Assembly: GCA_008638415.1 (NCBI GenBank) | Contig: VWVT01000011.1 | Location: 124,001-188,000, forward strand | Direction of reading: 5' to 3' | DNA length: 64,000 nt | DNA from: Nocardiopsis sinuspersici | GTDB lineage: Bacteria; Actinomycetota; Actinomycetes; Streptosporangiales; Streptosporangiaceae | In this document: positions 31,938 through 43,320 of the stretch, one piece after another | Position numbering within the stretch: the stretch's first letter is position 1 | Layout: the number at the start of each line of letters is the position of its first letter | The notes under the pieces: model-generated | Seen by the model: only the letters and a program-made list of their open reading frames with translations | Database searches by the model: none | What the model was told of the DNA's origin: nothing | Translations under genes and position numbers: made by a program

Positions 31938-32870
31938 GTGACCCTTCCTTCCTCCAGCGGCTCCGAAGGCGATGACCACTCGCCCGAGCACAGACCCGGC
32001 GGCTCCGGGGACGACTCCGATCCGGCCGGTCAGCGCTTCGTGCTGCACAAGCCGGGGGGCGAGCCGGTGCGGACCGGCCGCAACCTCCCGGTGGCCATCG
32101 CCAGCGGGTGCGTCCTGGGCGCGCTCGTGTTCTTCTCCATCTTCCCGTGGCCCCAGCTGTTCACGATCATCACCTCGCTCGCGGTGCTGATCGGGCTGCG
32201 GGAGGTGAACCGGGCGTTCGCCGGAAAGGGCATGGGCCTGGCCGTGGTCCCTCTCGCGGCCGGCGGTGTGGCCATGCAGGTCGCCGCCTACTTCGGAGGG
32301 ACCGAGTGGCTGGTGGGGGCGACCGCGCTGACCGCGATCCTCACCCTGGTGTGGCGGCTGCGCGGCGGCACGGAGGGGTTCGTGGCCGATGTCGCGGCGA
32401 ACCTGTTCACCCTGGTGTACCTGCCGTTCCTGCTGGGGACGTGGCTGCTCCTCACCTCGCACCCCGAGGACGGCCAGTACCGCCTCATCACGTTCATCGT
32501 GGTGACGATCTCCAGTGACATCGGCGGCTACTTCGCCGGGATCCTGCTGGGACGGCACAAGATGGCGCCGGTGATCAGTCCCAACAAGACCTGGGAGGGC
32601 TTCGGCGGCTCCGTGGTGGGTTGCGCCGTGGCCGGCGCGCTGTGCGTGGTGCTGATGCTGGACGGGCCGTGGTGGGTCGGCGTGGTCCTCGGGCTGGCGA
32701 CCGTGCTGGCCGCCACCGTCGGCGACCTCATCGAGTCGCTGTTCAAGCGCGACCTCGGGGTCAAGGACATGGGCCGGTTCATGCCGGGGCACGGCGGACT
32801 GATGGACCGCCTGGACTCGCTGCTGATCGCCGGTCCGGTGGCGTGGATGGTGCTCAGCCTGCTCCTGTAG
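31938..32870 (+). CDS. cdsA: Phosphatidate cytidylyltransferase
   Basis: 310 aa from GTG 31938. About 45 polar residues precede roughly eight transmembrane segments. The signature near the C-terminus is complete: SLFKRDLGVKDMGRFMPGHG followed by GLMDRLD. It makes CDP-diacylglycerol from CTP and phosphatidate for phospholipid synthesis. Its position after frr is typical. Confidence 0.95.
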   Translation: MTLPSSSGSEGDDHSPEHRPGGSGDDSDPAGQRFVLHKPGGEPVRTGRNLPVAIASGCVLGALVFFSIFPWPQLFTIITSLAVLIGLREVNRAFAGKGMGLAVVPLAAGGVAMQVAAYFGGTEWLVGATALTAILTLVWRLRGGTEGFVADVAANLFTLVYLPFLLGTWLLLTSHPEDGQYRLITFIVVTISSDIGGYFAGILLGRHKMAPVISPNKTWEGFGGSVVGCAVAGALCVVLMLDGPWWVGVVLGLATVLAATVGDLIESLFKRDLGVKDMGRFMPGHGGLMDRLDSLLIAGPVAWMVLSLLL

Positions 32871-32889
32871 GGAGGATGGCGGACCCGAC

Positions 32890-32920
32890 GGGGCGGACCT
32901 TCGCGGTCCGCCCCTTTCGT
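32890..32920 (+). terminator. Intrinsic terminator after cdsA
   Basis: ggggcggacc (32890-32899) pairs with ggtccgcccc (32905-32914), then tttcgt. It separates cdsA from the aminotransferase promoter. Confidence 0.7.
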
Positions 32921-32972
32921 GTCCGTGCGCGGGCGCCCCGGACGGGGATGGCCCGGGCGGCGGACGGGTGGA

Positions 32973-32984
32973 TACGCTCGTCGG
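32973..32984 (+). promoter_or_regulatory. Leaderless-type -10 box (TACGCT) for the aminotransferase
   Basis: TACGCT (32973-32978) is followed by six bases and then GTG 32985; no ribosome site is present. This decides the start against longer upstream frames. Confidence 0.55.
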
Positions 32985-34166
32985 GTGGAAGAACCGCTGA
33001 TCGAACGAATGCGTGTGTACGGAGAGACGATCTTCGCCGAGATGACCCGACTGGCGGTGGAGACCGGATCGGTCAACCTGGGGCAGGGCTTCCCCGACAC
33101 CGACGGCCCGCGTTCCCTGCTGGAGGCCGCCTCGGGGCACATCCTGGAGGGGGTGAACCAGTATCCGCCGGGGCCCGGGCGGCCGGAGCTGCGGGAGGCG
33201 GTGAGCCGTTACCGGGCCCGCAACTACGGCATCGAGCTGGACCCGGAGACCGAGGTCTACGTCACCGTCGGCGCCACCGCCGGGATCGCCGCGGCGATGC
33301 TCGCCCTGGTGGAGCGCGGCGACGAGGTGATCGTCTTCGAGCCGATGTACGACTCCTACGCCGCCATGATCACCCTGGCGGGCGGTGTGCGCAGGTCGGT
33401 GACCCTGCGCCCGGACGCCGAGACCGGCCGCTTCGCATTCGACCCCGAGGAGCTGCGCGCGGCCGTGGGACCGCGTACCCGGATGGTCCTGGTGAACACG
33501 CCGCACAACCCCACGGGCACCGTGTTCACCGCCGACGAGCTGGAGGAGATCGCGCGGGTGTGCCGTGAGCACGACCTGATCGCGTTCACCGACGAGGTGT
33601 ACGAGTTCCTCACCTTCGACGGCAGGCCGCACGTGCCGCTGGCCGCCCTGCCGGGGATGCGCGAGCGGACGCTGTCGGTGTCCTCGGTGGGCAAGATGTT
33701 CGCCGTGACCGGGTGGAAGACCGGTTGGGTGATGGGGCCTGCACCGCTGGTGGGCGCGGTGCGGACGGTGAACCAGTTCCTGACCTTCTCCGCCAACGGC
33801 GCGCTGCAACTGGCGACCGCCGAGGCCATCGACCACCAGGGGGAGTGGGTCGCCGCCCAGCGCGCCACGCTCCAGGACAAGCGGGACCGGCTGGCGGAGG
33901 GGCTGGCCGGCACCGGTTTCGACGTGAACGTGTGCGAGGGCACCTACTTCCTCATGGCCGACATCCGCCCGCTCGGCTACACGGACGGGGTGGAGGTGGC
34001 CCGTGCCCTGCCGAGGGAGGCGGGGGTGGCCGCGGTGCCCGCGCAGGTGTTCTACGACCACCAGGAGGAGGGCGCGCACCTGCTCCGGTTCGCGTTCTGC
34101 AAGAGGGACGAGGTGCTGGACGAGGCGATCGCCCGCCTCACCGGCTGGCACAAGCGCGAGGCGTAG
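32985..34166 (+). CDS. PLP-dependent class I/II aminotransferase
   Basis: 393 aa from GTG 32985. Fold type I aminotransferase motifs: VNLGQGFPDTDGP, YPPGPGRPELREAVSRY, VNTPHNPTGTVF, the Asp/Tyr of FTDEVYEFL, and the PLP Lys in SVSSVGKMFAVTGWKTGW. The closest pattern is the kynurenine/methionine aminotransferase (YbdL/KAT-like) subgroup. The substrate cannot be settled from sequence alone. It is a lone gene, convergent with glgB. Confidence 0.88.
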   Translation: MEEPLIERMRVYGETIFAEMTRLAVETGSVNLGQGFPDTDGPRSLLEAASGHILEGVNQYPPGPGRPELREAVSRYRARNYGIELDPETEVYVTVGATAGIAAAMLALVERGDEVIVFEPMYDSYAAMITLAGGVRRSVTLRPDAETGRFAFDPEELRAAVGPRTRMVLVNTPHNPTGTVFTADELEEIARVCREHDLIAFTDEVYEFLTFDGRPHVPLAALPGMRERTLSVSSVGKMFAVTGWKTGWVMGPAPLVGAVRTVNQFLTFSANGALQLATAEAIDHQGEWVAAQRATLQDKRDRLAEGLAGTGFDVNVCEGTYFLMADIRPLGYTDGVEVARALPREAGVAAVPAQVFYDHQEEGAHLLRFAFCKRDEVLDEAIARLTGWHKREA

Positions 34167-34270
34167 ACGCCGCCCCTTCCGAGGGCCCGGTGGGCCCCGG
34201 TCCGCCGCCGGACCGGGAGCCCTCCGACGGTCGCCTCGGTGGCGGAGGGCGCACAGGCGCGGCCGACAGG

Positions 34271-34314
34271 AAACGCCCGTGGGCCCCGGATCGCTCCGGG
34301 GCCCACGGGCGTTT
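34271..34314. terminator. Perfect bidirectional hairpin between aminotransferase and glgB
   Basis: 20-bp arms (34271-34290 and 34295-34314) with loop tcgc. Each arm starts or ends in AAA/TTT, so it can act for both convergent genes. Confidence 0.8.
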
Positions 34315-34324
34315 GCGGGACCTG

Positions 34325-34495
34325 GGCCGTGTCTCCCCGAGGCTGCGCCGTACTTCGTGCACGGACGCCGAAGGCGCGGGAGTCCCCGGCCCCTACGGTG
34401 CGCCCGCTCCTACCTCACGGGCACACCTTCGGGACCTGCCAGGACCCCGTCGCCACCCCAGCGGCACAGGCCCGGGCCCGCCGAACAGGACCTAG
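34325..34495. repeat. 171-bp intergenic repeat, copy A (MITE-like)
   Basis: It aligns over its length with 61540-61710. Shared blocks include GGCCGTGTC at the left end, GGACGCCGA, CTCACGGGC, AGGACCCCGTCG, GCGGCACAGG and the right end ACAGG-CCTAG. It ends on the TAG stop of glgB (34492-34494). No ORF. See the findings. Confidence 0.75.
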
Positions 34496-37188
34496 CGCTC
34501 GGGTTCGAACCAGACCCCGCCGAGCGGCGGCAGGGTGACCTCCGCCGAGAACGGCTGGCCGTGCCACGGGGTGGCCTCGGCGTCCACGTGCGCGGGCGCC
34601 GGGTGGTCCGACCCGCCAAAGCGCGCCTCGTCGGTGTTGAGCACCGCGTTCCACCGGCCGCTGGAGGGCAGGCCCATCCGCCAGTTCGTGCGGGGCACCG
34701 GCGAGAAGTTCACCGCGCAGGCCAGCACCGATCCGCCGTCACCGTGGCGCAGGTACGACAGGGTGTTGCCCTCGCGGTCGCCGCCGTCCAGCCAGCGAAA
34801 GCCCGCCGGGTCGGTGTCCCGCGACCACAGCGCGGGCCGCGGCCGGTAGGCCTCGTTGAGCGCCCTCACCAGGCGCTGCACACCGGCGTGGTGGTCGAAC
34901 TGAAGCAGCCACCACGGCACGCCCTCCTGGTGCGACCACTCGTCCCCCTGGGCGATCTCCCCGCCCATGAACAGCAGCTGCTTGCCCGGGTGCGACCACA
35001 TGAAGGCCAGGAGCGCGCGCAGGGTCGCCGACCGCTGCCACTCGTCGCCGGGCGGCTTGTTGAACAGCGACTGCTTGCCGTGCACCACCTCGTCGTGGGA
35101 CAGCGGCAGCACGTAGTTCTCGCTGTAGGCGTACACCATCGAGAACGTGACGTCGTCGTGGTGGTACTGCCGGTGGATCGGCTCCTTCTTGACGTACTCC
35201 AGGGTGTCGTGCATCCACCCCATGTTCCACTTGAACCCGAAGCCGAGCCCGCCGTGGTCCACCGGGGTGGTCACGCCCGTGTAGGCGGTGGACTCCTCGG
35301 CGATCATCGCCGCGTGCGGGTTGCGCCGGTAGACGACGGTGTTGAGGTCCTTGAGGAAGTCGATCGCCTCCAGGTTCTCCCTGCCGCCGAAGGCGTTGGG
35401 CTCCCAGGCGCCGGAGTCGCGCGAGTAGTCCAGGTAGATCATCGAGGCCACGGCGTCCACCCGCAGGCCGTCGATGTGGAACTCCTCCAGCCAGTACAGG
35501 GCGTTGGCGATGAGGAAGTTGCGCACCTCGGTCCGCCCGTAGTTGAAGATGAGCGTCCCCCAGTCGGGGTGCTCGCCCCGGCGGGGGTCGGGGTGCTCGT
35601 ACAGCGCCGTCCCGTCGAAGCGGGCCAGCGCCCAGTCGTCCTTGGGGAAGTGCGCGGGCACCCAGTCCAGGAACACGCCGATCCCCGCCCGGTGCAGGGA
35701 GTCCACCAGGTGGCGGAACTCGTCCGGGGACCCGAACCGGGGCGTGGGCGCGTAGTAGGACGTCACCTGGTAGCCCCAGGACCCGTCGTAGGGGTGTCCC
35801 GCCACGGGCAGGAGCTCCACGTGCGTGAATCCCATGTCGCTCACGTACTCGACCAGCTGCTCGGCCAGTTCCGCGTACCCCAGGCCGGGCCGCCAGGAGC
35901 CCAGGTGCACCTCGTACACGCTCATCGGAGCACGGTGCTGCTCCACGCCCTTGCGTTCGGCCATCCACTCCTGGTCGCCCCAGGTGTGGGCGGAGGTGGT
36001 GACCACCGAGGCGGTCGCGGGCGGCATCTGCGTGCACCGCGCCATCGGGTCGGCCTTGTCCCGCCAGTGCCCGTCGGCGCCCAGGATCTGGAACTTGTAC
36101 AGGGCGCCGTCGCCCACTCCGGGCAGGAACAGCTCCCACACGCCCGTGGCGCCCAGGCTGCGCATCGGGTGCCCGGTGCCGTTCCAGTAGTTGAAGTCGC
36201 CGATCAGCCGCACACCGCGCGCGTCCGGCGCCCACACGGCGAAGCCGGTCCCGGCGACCTCGCCCATCGCGGTGTCCTCGACCCGGGTGTGCGCGCCGAG
36301 GGCGTTCCACAGCTCCTCGTGGCGGCCCTCGCCGATCAGGTGCAGGTCCAGGTCGCCGAGGGTGGGGGCGAACCGGTACGGGTCCGCGGCCACGTGCTCG
36401 GGACCGTCGGCCTCGTAGCGTGCGGCGATCCGGTAGTCGGGCGCGGCGGTCAGCCTGCTCCTGGACACCTTGGCCGAGAACACGCCCCGGTGGAGGTGGT
36501 CCAGGCGCAGCCGGGAGCCGTCGGCCAGGACGGCGTGCACCTCCAGCGCACCCGGCCGCAGGGCCCGCACCACGGTGCCCCTGCCCTCGGTGTGCACGCC
36601 CAGCAGCGCGTGCGGGTCGTGGTGGTGGCCGTCCACCAACCGGTCCAGCTCGGCGATCAGTCCGGGGTCGGGCGCCGCCTTGCGCCTGGCCGCGGGCCTT
36701 GCCCTGGCCCCCGCGCCGGTACCGGCCTTGGCGGCCCCGGCCGCCGGAGCCTTCGCGGAGGCAGCCCTGCCCCCGTTCCCGGCCCTGCCCTTGGCGGCCG
36801 TCCTTCCCCTGGCCGCCGTCTTGGCGGGCTTCCCTGCGGGCGCGGCCTCATCGGCGGTCCCGGGTACGGCCTCCGCCTTCTCGACCGGGAACTCCTCCAC
36901 GACCGGTATGCCGCCGTCGGCGGCTCCGGCCTCGGCGGCCTCGGTGACCGCGGGTTTCTTCGTGCTCTTCGTGTTCTTCGCGGTCGTCGCGTCCTTGGCG
37001 GTGCTGGCACGCGGACGCTGTTCGCTGCGCGGCGAGGTCAATACGGGCTCCGTGGTTCTCGTGGCGTACGGATCGGGGGTGGAAGGGTGGTCGTGGCGGC
37101 CGCCGCCCCCGTGGAAGACGGCCGCCGGCGGGTCATCCGGGAACGGGCGGCGCGGCGGCCGCGGTGGCGATGGACTCAAGCGGGACAC
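34492..37188 (-). CDS. glgB: 1,4-alpha-glucan branching enzyme GlgB
   Basis: 898 aa. Residues 1-175 are a Lys/Ala/Pro-rich disordered extension (KTAARGRTAAKGRAGNGGRA type). CBM48 domains follow (AVWAPDARGVRLIGDFNYWN), then GH13 with nucleophile in HIDGLRVDAVASM, acid in AMIAEESTAYTG and HD in LPLSHDEVVHGKQ, and a C-terminal beta domain. It adds alpha-1,6 branches to glucan made by GlgE. GTG 37188 overlaps the maltokinase 3' end by 56 nt. TTG 37041, with GGAG 6 nt upstream, is a good alternative that would remove 49 residues. Last gene of the glgE-treS-mak-glgB operon. Confidence 0.93.
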   Translation of the reverse strand: MSRLSPSPPRPPRRPFPDDPPAAVFHGGGGRHDHPSTPDPYATRTTEPVLTSPRSEQRPRASTAKDATTAKNTKSTKKPAVTEAAEAGAADGGIPVVEEFPVEKAEAVPGTADEAAPAGKPAKTAARGRTAAKGRAGNGGRAASAKAPAAGAAKAGTGAGARARPAARRKAAPDPGLIAELDRLVDGHHHDPHALLGVHTEGRGTVVRALRPGALEVHAVLADGSRLRLDHLHRGVFSAKVSRSRLTAAPDYRIAARYEADGPEHVAADPYRFAPTLGDLDLHLIGEGRHEELWNALGAHTRVEDTAMGEVAGTGFAVWAPDARGVRLIGDFNYWNGTGHPMRSLGATGVWELFLPGVGDGALYKFQILGADGHWRDKADPMARCTQMPPATASVVTTSAHTWGDQEWMAERKGVEQHRAPMSVYEVHLGSWRPGLGYAELAEQLVEYVSDMGFTHVELLPVAGHPYDGSWGYQVTSYYAPTPRFGSPDEFRHLVDSLHRAGIGVFLDWVPAHFPKDDWALARFDGTALYEHPDPRRGEHPDWGTLIFNYGRTEVRNFLIANALYWLEEFHIDGLRVDAVASMIYLDYSRDSGAWEPNAFGGRENLEAIDFLKDLNTVVYRRNPHAAMIAEESTAYTGVTTPVDHGGLGFGFKWNMGWMHDTLEYVKKEPIHRQYHHDDVTFSMVYAYSENYVLPLSHDEVVHGKQSLFNKPPGDEWQRSATLRALLAFMWSHPGKQLLFMGGEIAQGDEWSHQEGVPWWLLQFDHHAGVQRLVRALNEAYRPRPALWSRDTDPAGFRWLDGGDREGNTLSYLRHGDGGSVLACAVNFSPVPRTNWRMGLPSSGRWNAVLNTDEARFGGSDHPAPAHVDAEATPWHGQPFSAEVTLPPLGGVWFEPER

Positions 37189-38524
37189 GCAGCCAGTTGG
37201 GCCGGTTCCTGGCCTCGTACAGCACCTCGTACACGGCCTTGTCGAACTCGAAGGCCCGCAGGACCGTGAGGTGCTTCTCCGGATCGGCCCCGCCCCCGTC
37301 GGCGTATCCCCGGCAGAAGGCCTCCCGGTTGTGCCGGGCCCAGGACCGGGCCGCCCACTCCAGCCCGGCCTCGCCCGGGTGCCCGACCAGCAGGTACCCG
37401 GCCGCGTAGTCGAAGGAGCGGAGCATCCCGGCCACGTCCCGCAGCGGGCTGGACAGGCGCTGGCGGTCCCGTACCGGCACGGTGGGCTCGCCCTCGAAGT
37501 CCAGCACCACCCACCCGGGCGTGGTGCGGATCACCTGCCCCAGGTGGTAGTCGCCGTGGATGCGCTGTATCGGCAACGGCTCGTCCACCTCGGAGAAGTC
37601 GGCGTAGGCCTCCATCACCCGGGGCGCGTGCTCGGCCAGTTCGGGCACCTCGGCGCTGGCCATCGCCAGGCGCTCGACCATGGCGTCGGCCATCTCGGCC
37701 GCCCCCGCGGGCGTGAGCACGTCCGTGGGCAGGGCCCGCGCCAGCGACCGGTGCACCTCGGCGGTGGTACGGCCCAGTTGGGCGGCCTCTCCGGTGAACC
37801 CGGGCTCGTGCCCGCTCCCGGACCCCTCCAGCAGGGCGCGCACGTCGGCGGTGGCGAGCACCCATCCGTCCGTGGCCTGCGGGATGTAGGTCTGGAGCAT
37901 GGCCAGCGTCGTGGGGGTGGAGTGTCCGGCCAGGTCGGCCTCGATCCACCCGCACGGCCGGGCCACGTACGGCGACCCGGACAGCGCCATGTTCAGCTCC
38001 AGGTCCGGGTTGGTGCCGGGCCAGAGTCTGCGGAAGGTCTTGAGGACGTAGTCCTCGCCGTAGACCAGCGACGTGTTGGACTGCTCGCCGGTGAGTATCC
38101 GCCCGGTCGACCCGACGCGGATACGGCCGCCCGGCAGGGTCCGGAAGCGCACCCTGCCCGAGGGTTCCGCCCCGGTGGGCGCGGTGAACCGTTCGAGCAG
38201 CAGCCCGGTCAGCTGTGCGTCGTGGGCCGCGTCGTAGATCACCTTGGGTCTGCCGCCCGACACCTGGCACACGCCGATGGCGACGCGGGCCAGGTCGGGT
38301 GGCAGGGAGCGCGGCGGCCGTGAGCCCAGGAGCAGTTGGTAGCGGGAGCTGAGGCCCCGCTGTCCGGCCTGGATGACGAGGACGTGCAGGTCCGGGCCCT
38401 CGGGACCGGCCGACACCAGGGTGTGCCTGCTCTCGACCCGGATCTGCCGGATGGGGATTCCCTTGCCGGAGAACCAGCGCTGCCGGGGCAGCCAGACTGC
38501 CAGGAGTTCTTCGAGTTGGGACAT
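37133..38524 (-). CDS. mak: Maltokinase
   Basis: 463 aa from ATG 38524, 1 nt after the treS stop. The N-terminal cap has LAVWLPRQRWFSGKGIPI. The kinase-like C-terminal lobe has the catalytic IHGDYHLGQV and metal-binding VLDFEGEPTVPV. It phosphorylates maltose to maltose-1-phosphate with ATP, the donor for GlgE. In many actinobacteria it is fused or coupled to TreS; here it is separate but tightly linked. Some homologues are called Pep2. Confidence 0.92.
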   Translation of the reverse strand: MSQLEELLAVWLPRQRWFSGKGIPIRQIRVESRHTLVSAGPEGPDLHVLVIQAGQRGLSSRYQLLLGSRPPRSLPPDLARVAIGVCQVSGGRPKVIYDAAHDAQLTGLLLERFTAPTGAEPSGRVRFRTLPGGRIRVGSTGRILTGEQSNTSLVYGEDYVLKTFRRLWPGTNPDLELNMALSGSPYVARPCGWIEADLAGHSTPTTLAMLQTYIPQATDGWVLATADVRALLEGSGSGHEPGFTGEAAQLGRTTAEVHRSLARALPTDVLTPAGAAEMADAMVERLAMASAEVPELAEHAPRVMEAYADFSEVDEPLPIQRIHGDYHLGQVIRTTPGWVVLDFEGEPTVPVRDRQRLSSPLRDVAGMLRSFDYAAGYLLVGHPGEAGLEWAARSWARHNREAFCRGYADGGGADPEKHLTVLRAFEFDKAVYEVLYEARNRPNWLRVPLESIATAAAAPPVPG

Positions 38525-38525
38525 G

Positions 38526-40571
<2,046 letters not shown>

Positions 40572-40627
40572 CTACTGCTCCCCACCAAGAATGTTCGACT
40601 CGGATCAACAGGCGTTTCGGACATGGG

Positions 40628-40662
40628 AGGGGCTCCGGCGGAGGTGCGCCGCCGGAACCCCG
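40628..40662 (-). terminator. Hairpin between glgE and treS (possible attenuator)
   Basis: ggggctccggcgg (40629-40641) pairs with ccgccggaacccc (40649-40661) at 12 of 13 positions. There is no clear T tract on the minus strand, so partial termination or RNA stabilisation is more likely than a full stop. Confidence 0.45.
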
Positions 40663-40680
40663 TGCCCGGTCCGAGGTCCG

Positions 40681-42651
40681 CTATCTGCCGTTGACGGTGA
40701 ACACGTGCGCGGGACCGGTCGCGGGGTCGAGCCGGACGTAGTTGTCCGTGCCCCAGGTGTAGGAACGGCCGGTCAGCTCGTCGGTCACCCTGAGCTCCTC
40801 CTCTCGCGCGTGGCCGATGGACGGCAGATCCAGGTGCACCGTCGCCTCGCGGGCGTGGTGCGGGTCGAGGTTGACGACGGCGATCACGGTGTCGTCGGGA
40901 TCATCGGGCCCGTCGCCGGGCCGGTGCTTGGAGAAGCAGAGCAGCTCGGGCCGGTCCACGTGGTGGAAGCGCAGGTTGCGCAGCTCCCGCAGGGCCGGGT
41001 GCTCGCGGCGCAGCCGGTTGAGCAGCGTGATGAGTCCGGTGAGGGTCTCTCCGGAGGCCTCGGCGGCGGCCCAGTCGCGCGGCCGGTACTGGTACTTCTC
41101 CGAGTGGAGGTACTCCTCGCTGCCCGGCGCGGCCGGGGTGTTCTCGCACAGTTCGAAGCCGGAGTAGATGCCCCAGGTGGGGGAGAGCAGCGCCGCCAGC
41201 ACCGCGCGCGCCTCGAAGGCGGGGCGGCCGCCGTGCTGGAGGTAGGCGTGCAGGATGTCCGGGGTGTTGGTGAAGAGGTTGGGGCGGAGGTAGTGGGCGC
41301 TCTCCCGGCTCAGTTCGGTGAGGTAGTCGGTCAGCTCCTCCTTGCTGTTGCGCCAGGTGAAGTAGGTGTAGGACTGGTGGAATCCGACCTTGGCCAGGGT
41401 GCGCATCATGGCGGGGCGGGTGAAGGCCTCGGCCAGGAACAGCACGTCCGGGTGCCTGCGGTCGACGTCGGCGAGCAGCCTCTCCCAGAACGCGACCGGC
41501 TTGGTGTGCGGGTTGTCGACGCGGAAGATCCGCACACCGTGGCCGATCCAGTGCTCGACCACGCGCAGGACCTCCGCGTACAGGCCCTCGAAGTCGTTGT
41601 CGAAGTTCAGCGGGTAGATGTCCTGGTACTTCTTGGGCGGGTTCTCGGCGTAGGCGACGGAGCCGTCGGCCCGGGTGGTGAACCACTCGGGGTGCTCGGC
41701 GACCCACGGGTGGTCGGGCGAGCACTGGAGGGCCAGGTCCAGGGCGATCTCCAGGCCGTGCTCGTGGGCCTCGGCGACGAAGGAGTCGAAGTCGGCGAGG
41801 GTGCCGAGGTCGGGGTGGACGGCGTCGTGGCCCCCGTCGGCCGACCCGATGGCCCACACCGATCCGGGCTCGCCGGGGCCGGCGGTCAGGGCGTTGTCGG
41901 CGCCCTTGCGGTGGCTGGTGCCGACCGGGTGGACGGGCGGCAGGTAGACCACGTCGAAGCCCATGTCGGCGATGGCGGGCAGGCGCTTGGCGGCGGTGGC
42001 GAAGGTGCCCGAGCGCTCCTGGCCGGGGGCGGTACCGGTCTGGGCACCCTCCGAGCGGGGGAAGAACTCGTACCAGGAGCCGAACAGCGCGCGCTCGCGG
42101 TGGACGACCACGCGGGTACGCCGGGACCTGGTGACCAGTTCGCGGAGGGGAGCCCGTTCCATCTCGTCGAGGACCCGCGGGGTGAGCGCCGCGGCGAGGC
42201 GCTCCATCGGGGGCCGCGAGGGGTCGCGCAGGACCTCGGCGGCCCTGGTGAGCACGGGTTTGCGGGGAACACGGCGACCGGCGCGCGCGAGCAGCCGGGC
42301 GCCCTCCTCCAGGACGAGGCCGGTGTCCTGGTCCAGGGGGAGCTTGACCCGGGCGGTGCGGTGCCAGGTGGCGAAGGGGTCGGTCCACGACTCGATCGCG
42401 AACGACCACCCTCCCTCGGAGGGGAGGCTGATCTCGGCCTCGTACCGGTCGGTGCCGGGCGCGCGCTCGCGCATGGGGACGAGGCTTTCGCGGCGTCCCC
42501 GGGACGAGTAGACGACGACGCCCGCGGCGAGGGAGTCGTGGCCCTCGCGGATCACCGTGGCTCCCACGGTGAAACGTTCTCCGGGGACGGCTTTCACCGG
42601 GCCTAGGTCGTTGTCTGGAGAGATGTCGAGTATGGGCAGGCGTCCGATCAC
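40681..42651 (-). CDS. glgE: Alpha-1,4-glucan:maltose-1-phosphate maltosyltransferase GlgE
   Basis: 656 aa from GTG 42651. Beta-rich N domain (1-110), insert region, then GH13_3 catalytic domain: FDVVYLPPVHPVGTSHRKG, nucleophile in GVRIFRVDNPHTKPVAFWE, acid in DVLFLAEAFTRPAMM and YFTWRNSKEELTDYL. It extends alpha-glucan with maltose-1-phosphate. It is first of four minus-strand genes forming the complete trehalose-to-glucan route. A CRP-type palindrome lies about 210 nt upstream. Confidence 0.95.
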   Translation of the reverse strand: MIGRLPILDISPDNDLGPVKAVPGERFTVGATVIREGHDSLAAGVVVYSSRGRRESLVPMRERAPGTDRYEAEISLPSEGGWSFAIESWTDPFATWHRTARVKLPLDQDTGLVLEEGARLLARAGRRVPRKPVLTRAAEVLRDPSRPPMERLAAALTPRVLDEMERAPLRELVTRSRRTRVVVHRERALFGSWYEFFPRSEGAQTGTAPGQERSGTFATAAKRLPAIADMGFDVVYLPPVHPVGTSHRKGADNALTAGPGEPGSVWAIGSADGGHDAVHPDLGTLADFDSFVAEAHEHGLEIALDLALQCSPDHPWVAEHPEWFTTRADGSVAYAENPPKKYQDIYPLNFDNDFEGLYAEVLRVVEHWIGHGVRIFRVDNPHTKPVAFWERLLADVDRRHPDVLFLAEAFTRPAMMRTLAKVGFHQSYTYFTWRNSKEELTDYLTELSRESAHYLRPNLFTNTPDILHAYLQHGGRPAFEARAVLAALLSPTWGIYSGFELCENTPAAPGSEEYLHSEKYQYRPRDWAAAEASGETLTGLITLLNRLRREHPALRELRNLRFHHVDRPELLCFSKHRPGDGPDDPDDTVIAVVNLDPHHAREATVHLDLPSIGHAREEELRVTDELTGRSYTWGTDNYVRLDPATGPAHVFTVNGR

Positions 42652-42858
42652 TGGCTACACCGTAATTGTCATGATTTGGGCGTTATGGAAGCGTGCCGAT
42701 TTTCGGCAGGCGGAAATAACCGGGGACTAATCCAAGGCGAGGTGGAGTCAACGAAGTGTCCGGAACTGAAACTGTCCGGATTACGGCTTCGGTGCTCTCC
42801 GCTGTCTATCGTCTGCCCTCTTGCGGGGTTTGGCGGAGTGGCCGGGCCGAATAATTTG

Positions 42859-42874
42859 TGTGATCCTCATCACA
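42859..42874. promoter_or_regulatory. CRP/GlxR-type operator TGTGA-N6-TCACA
   Basis: A perfect match to the CRP consensus half-sites: TGTGA (42859-42863), six bases, TCACA (42870-42874), extended by G and C on the outside. It is placed about 208 nt from the glgE start and 517 nt from the PBP start. Which gene it controls, and whether the host has a cAMP-CRP regulator, cannot be told here. Confidence 0.6.
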
Positions 42875-43289
42875 CTTGCCGTGTGTGCTAAGAGTGAGTA
42901 TTTTCCGGGTTTCACCTGGGTAAACCTCTCAAAGCGGTCATAAGGCCACACCTGATTCAGGGGTCTCTGTGGTTGTTTTCCGCTGGGTTATGGGGAAATG
43001 CCGAAAAACTGATCGGTCATGTTGGGCGGTGTGGAGCGGTGGGTAGGGATGTCCGAATGCACCTCCGGAGCGCGTGGCCGTATTCCGGACACCCGGGCGC
43101 GGCCGAATGGCCGTCGGCGCGGTGCTCGCCCCGGTGCGGGCCGTCCCCGGTCGGCGAATCCCTCCGGAAAACGCTCTCCTCTCTCGGTGCCGGGCTTGTG
43201 CTGCGTCTGCTTTGTGACTGTTGATGAAACATGTTCGTTCTGAGGTCCTTTGCTGGTGATTGGGGAAGCTTTTCGGTGACACGCCCGTT

Positions 43290-43320
43290 TTGACGGTTTG
43301 CCCTTTGCACCCCTTATGCG
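43290..43320 (+). promoter_or_regulatory. Candidate promoter TTGACG-N19-TATGCG for the PBP gene
   Basis: TTGACG (43290-43295) and TATGCG (43315-43320) are separated by 19 nt, 71 nt before GTG 43391. The -10 is weak and the spacer slightly long. Confidence 0.4.

Noticed and set aside
30495..34151. A very long open frame on the minus strand (over 1200 codons) opposite pyrH, frr, cdsA and the aminotransferase
   Set aside because: It overlaps four well-recognised genes, is His/Gly/Arg-rich without domains, and arises from high-GC codon bias.
42831..42846. Sequence resembling a tRNA D-arm (GGCGGAGTGGCCGGG)
   Set aside because: No acceptor stem, anticodon loop or T-arm in the flanks.
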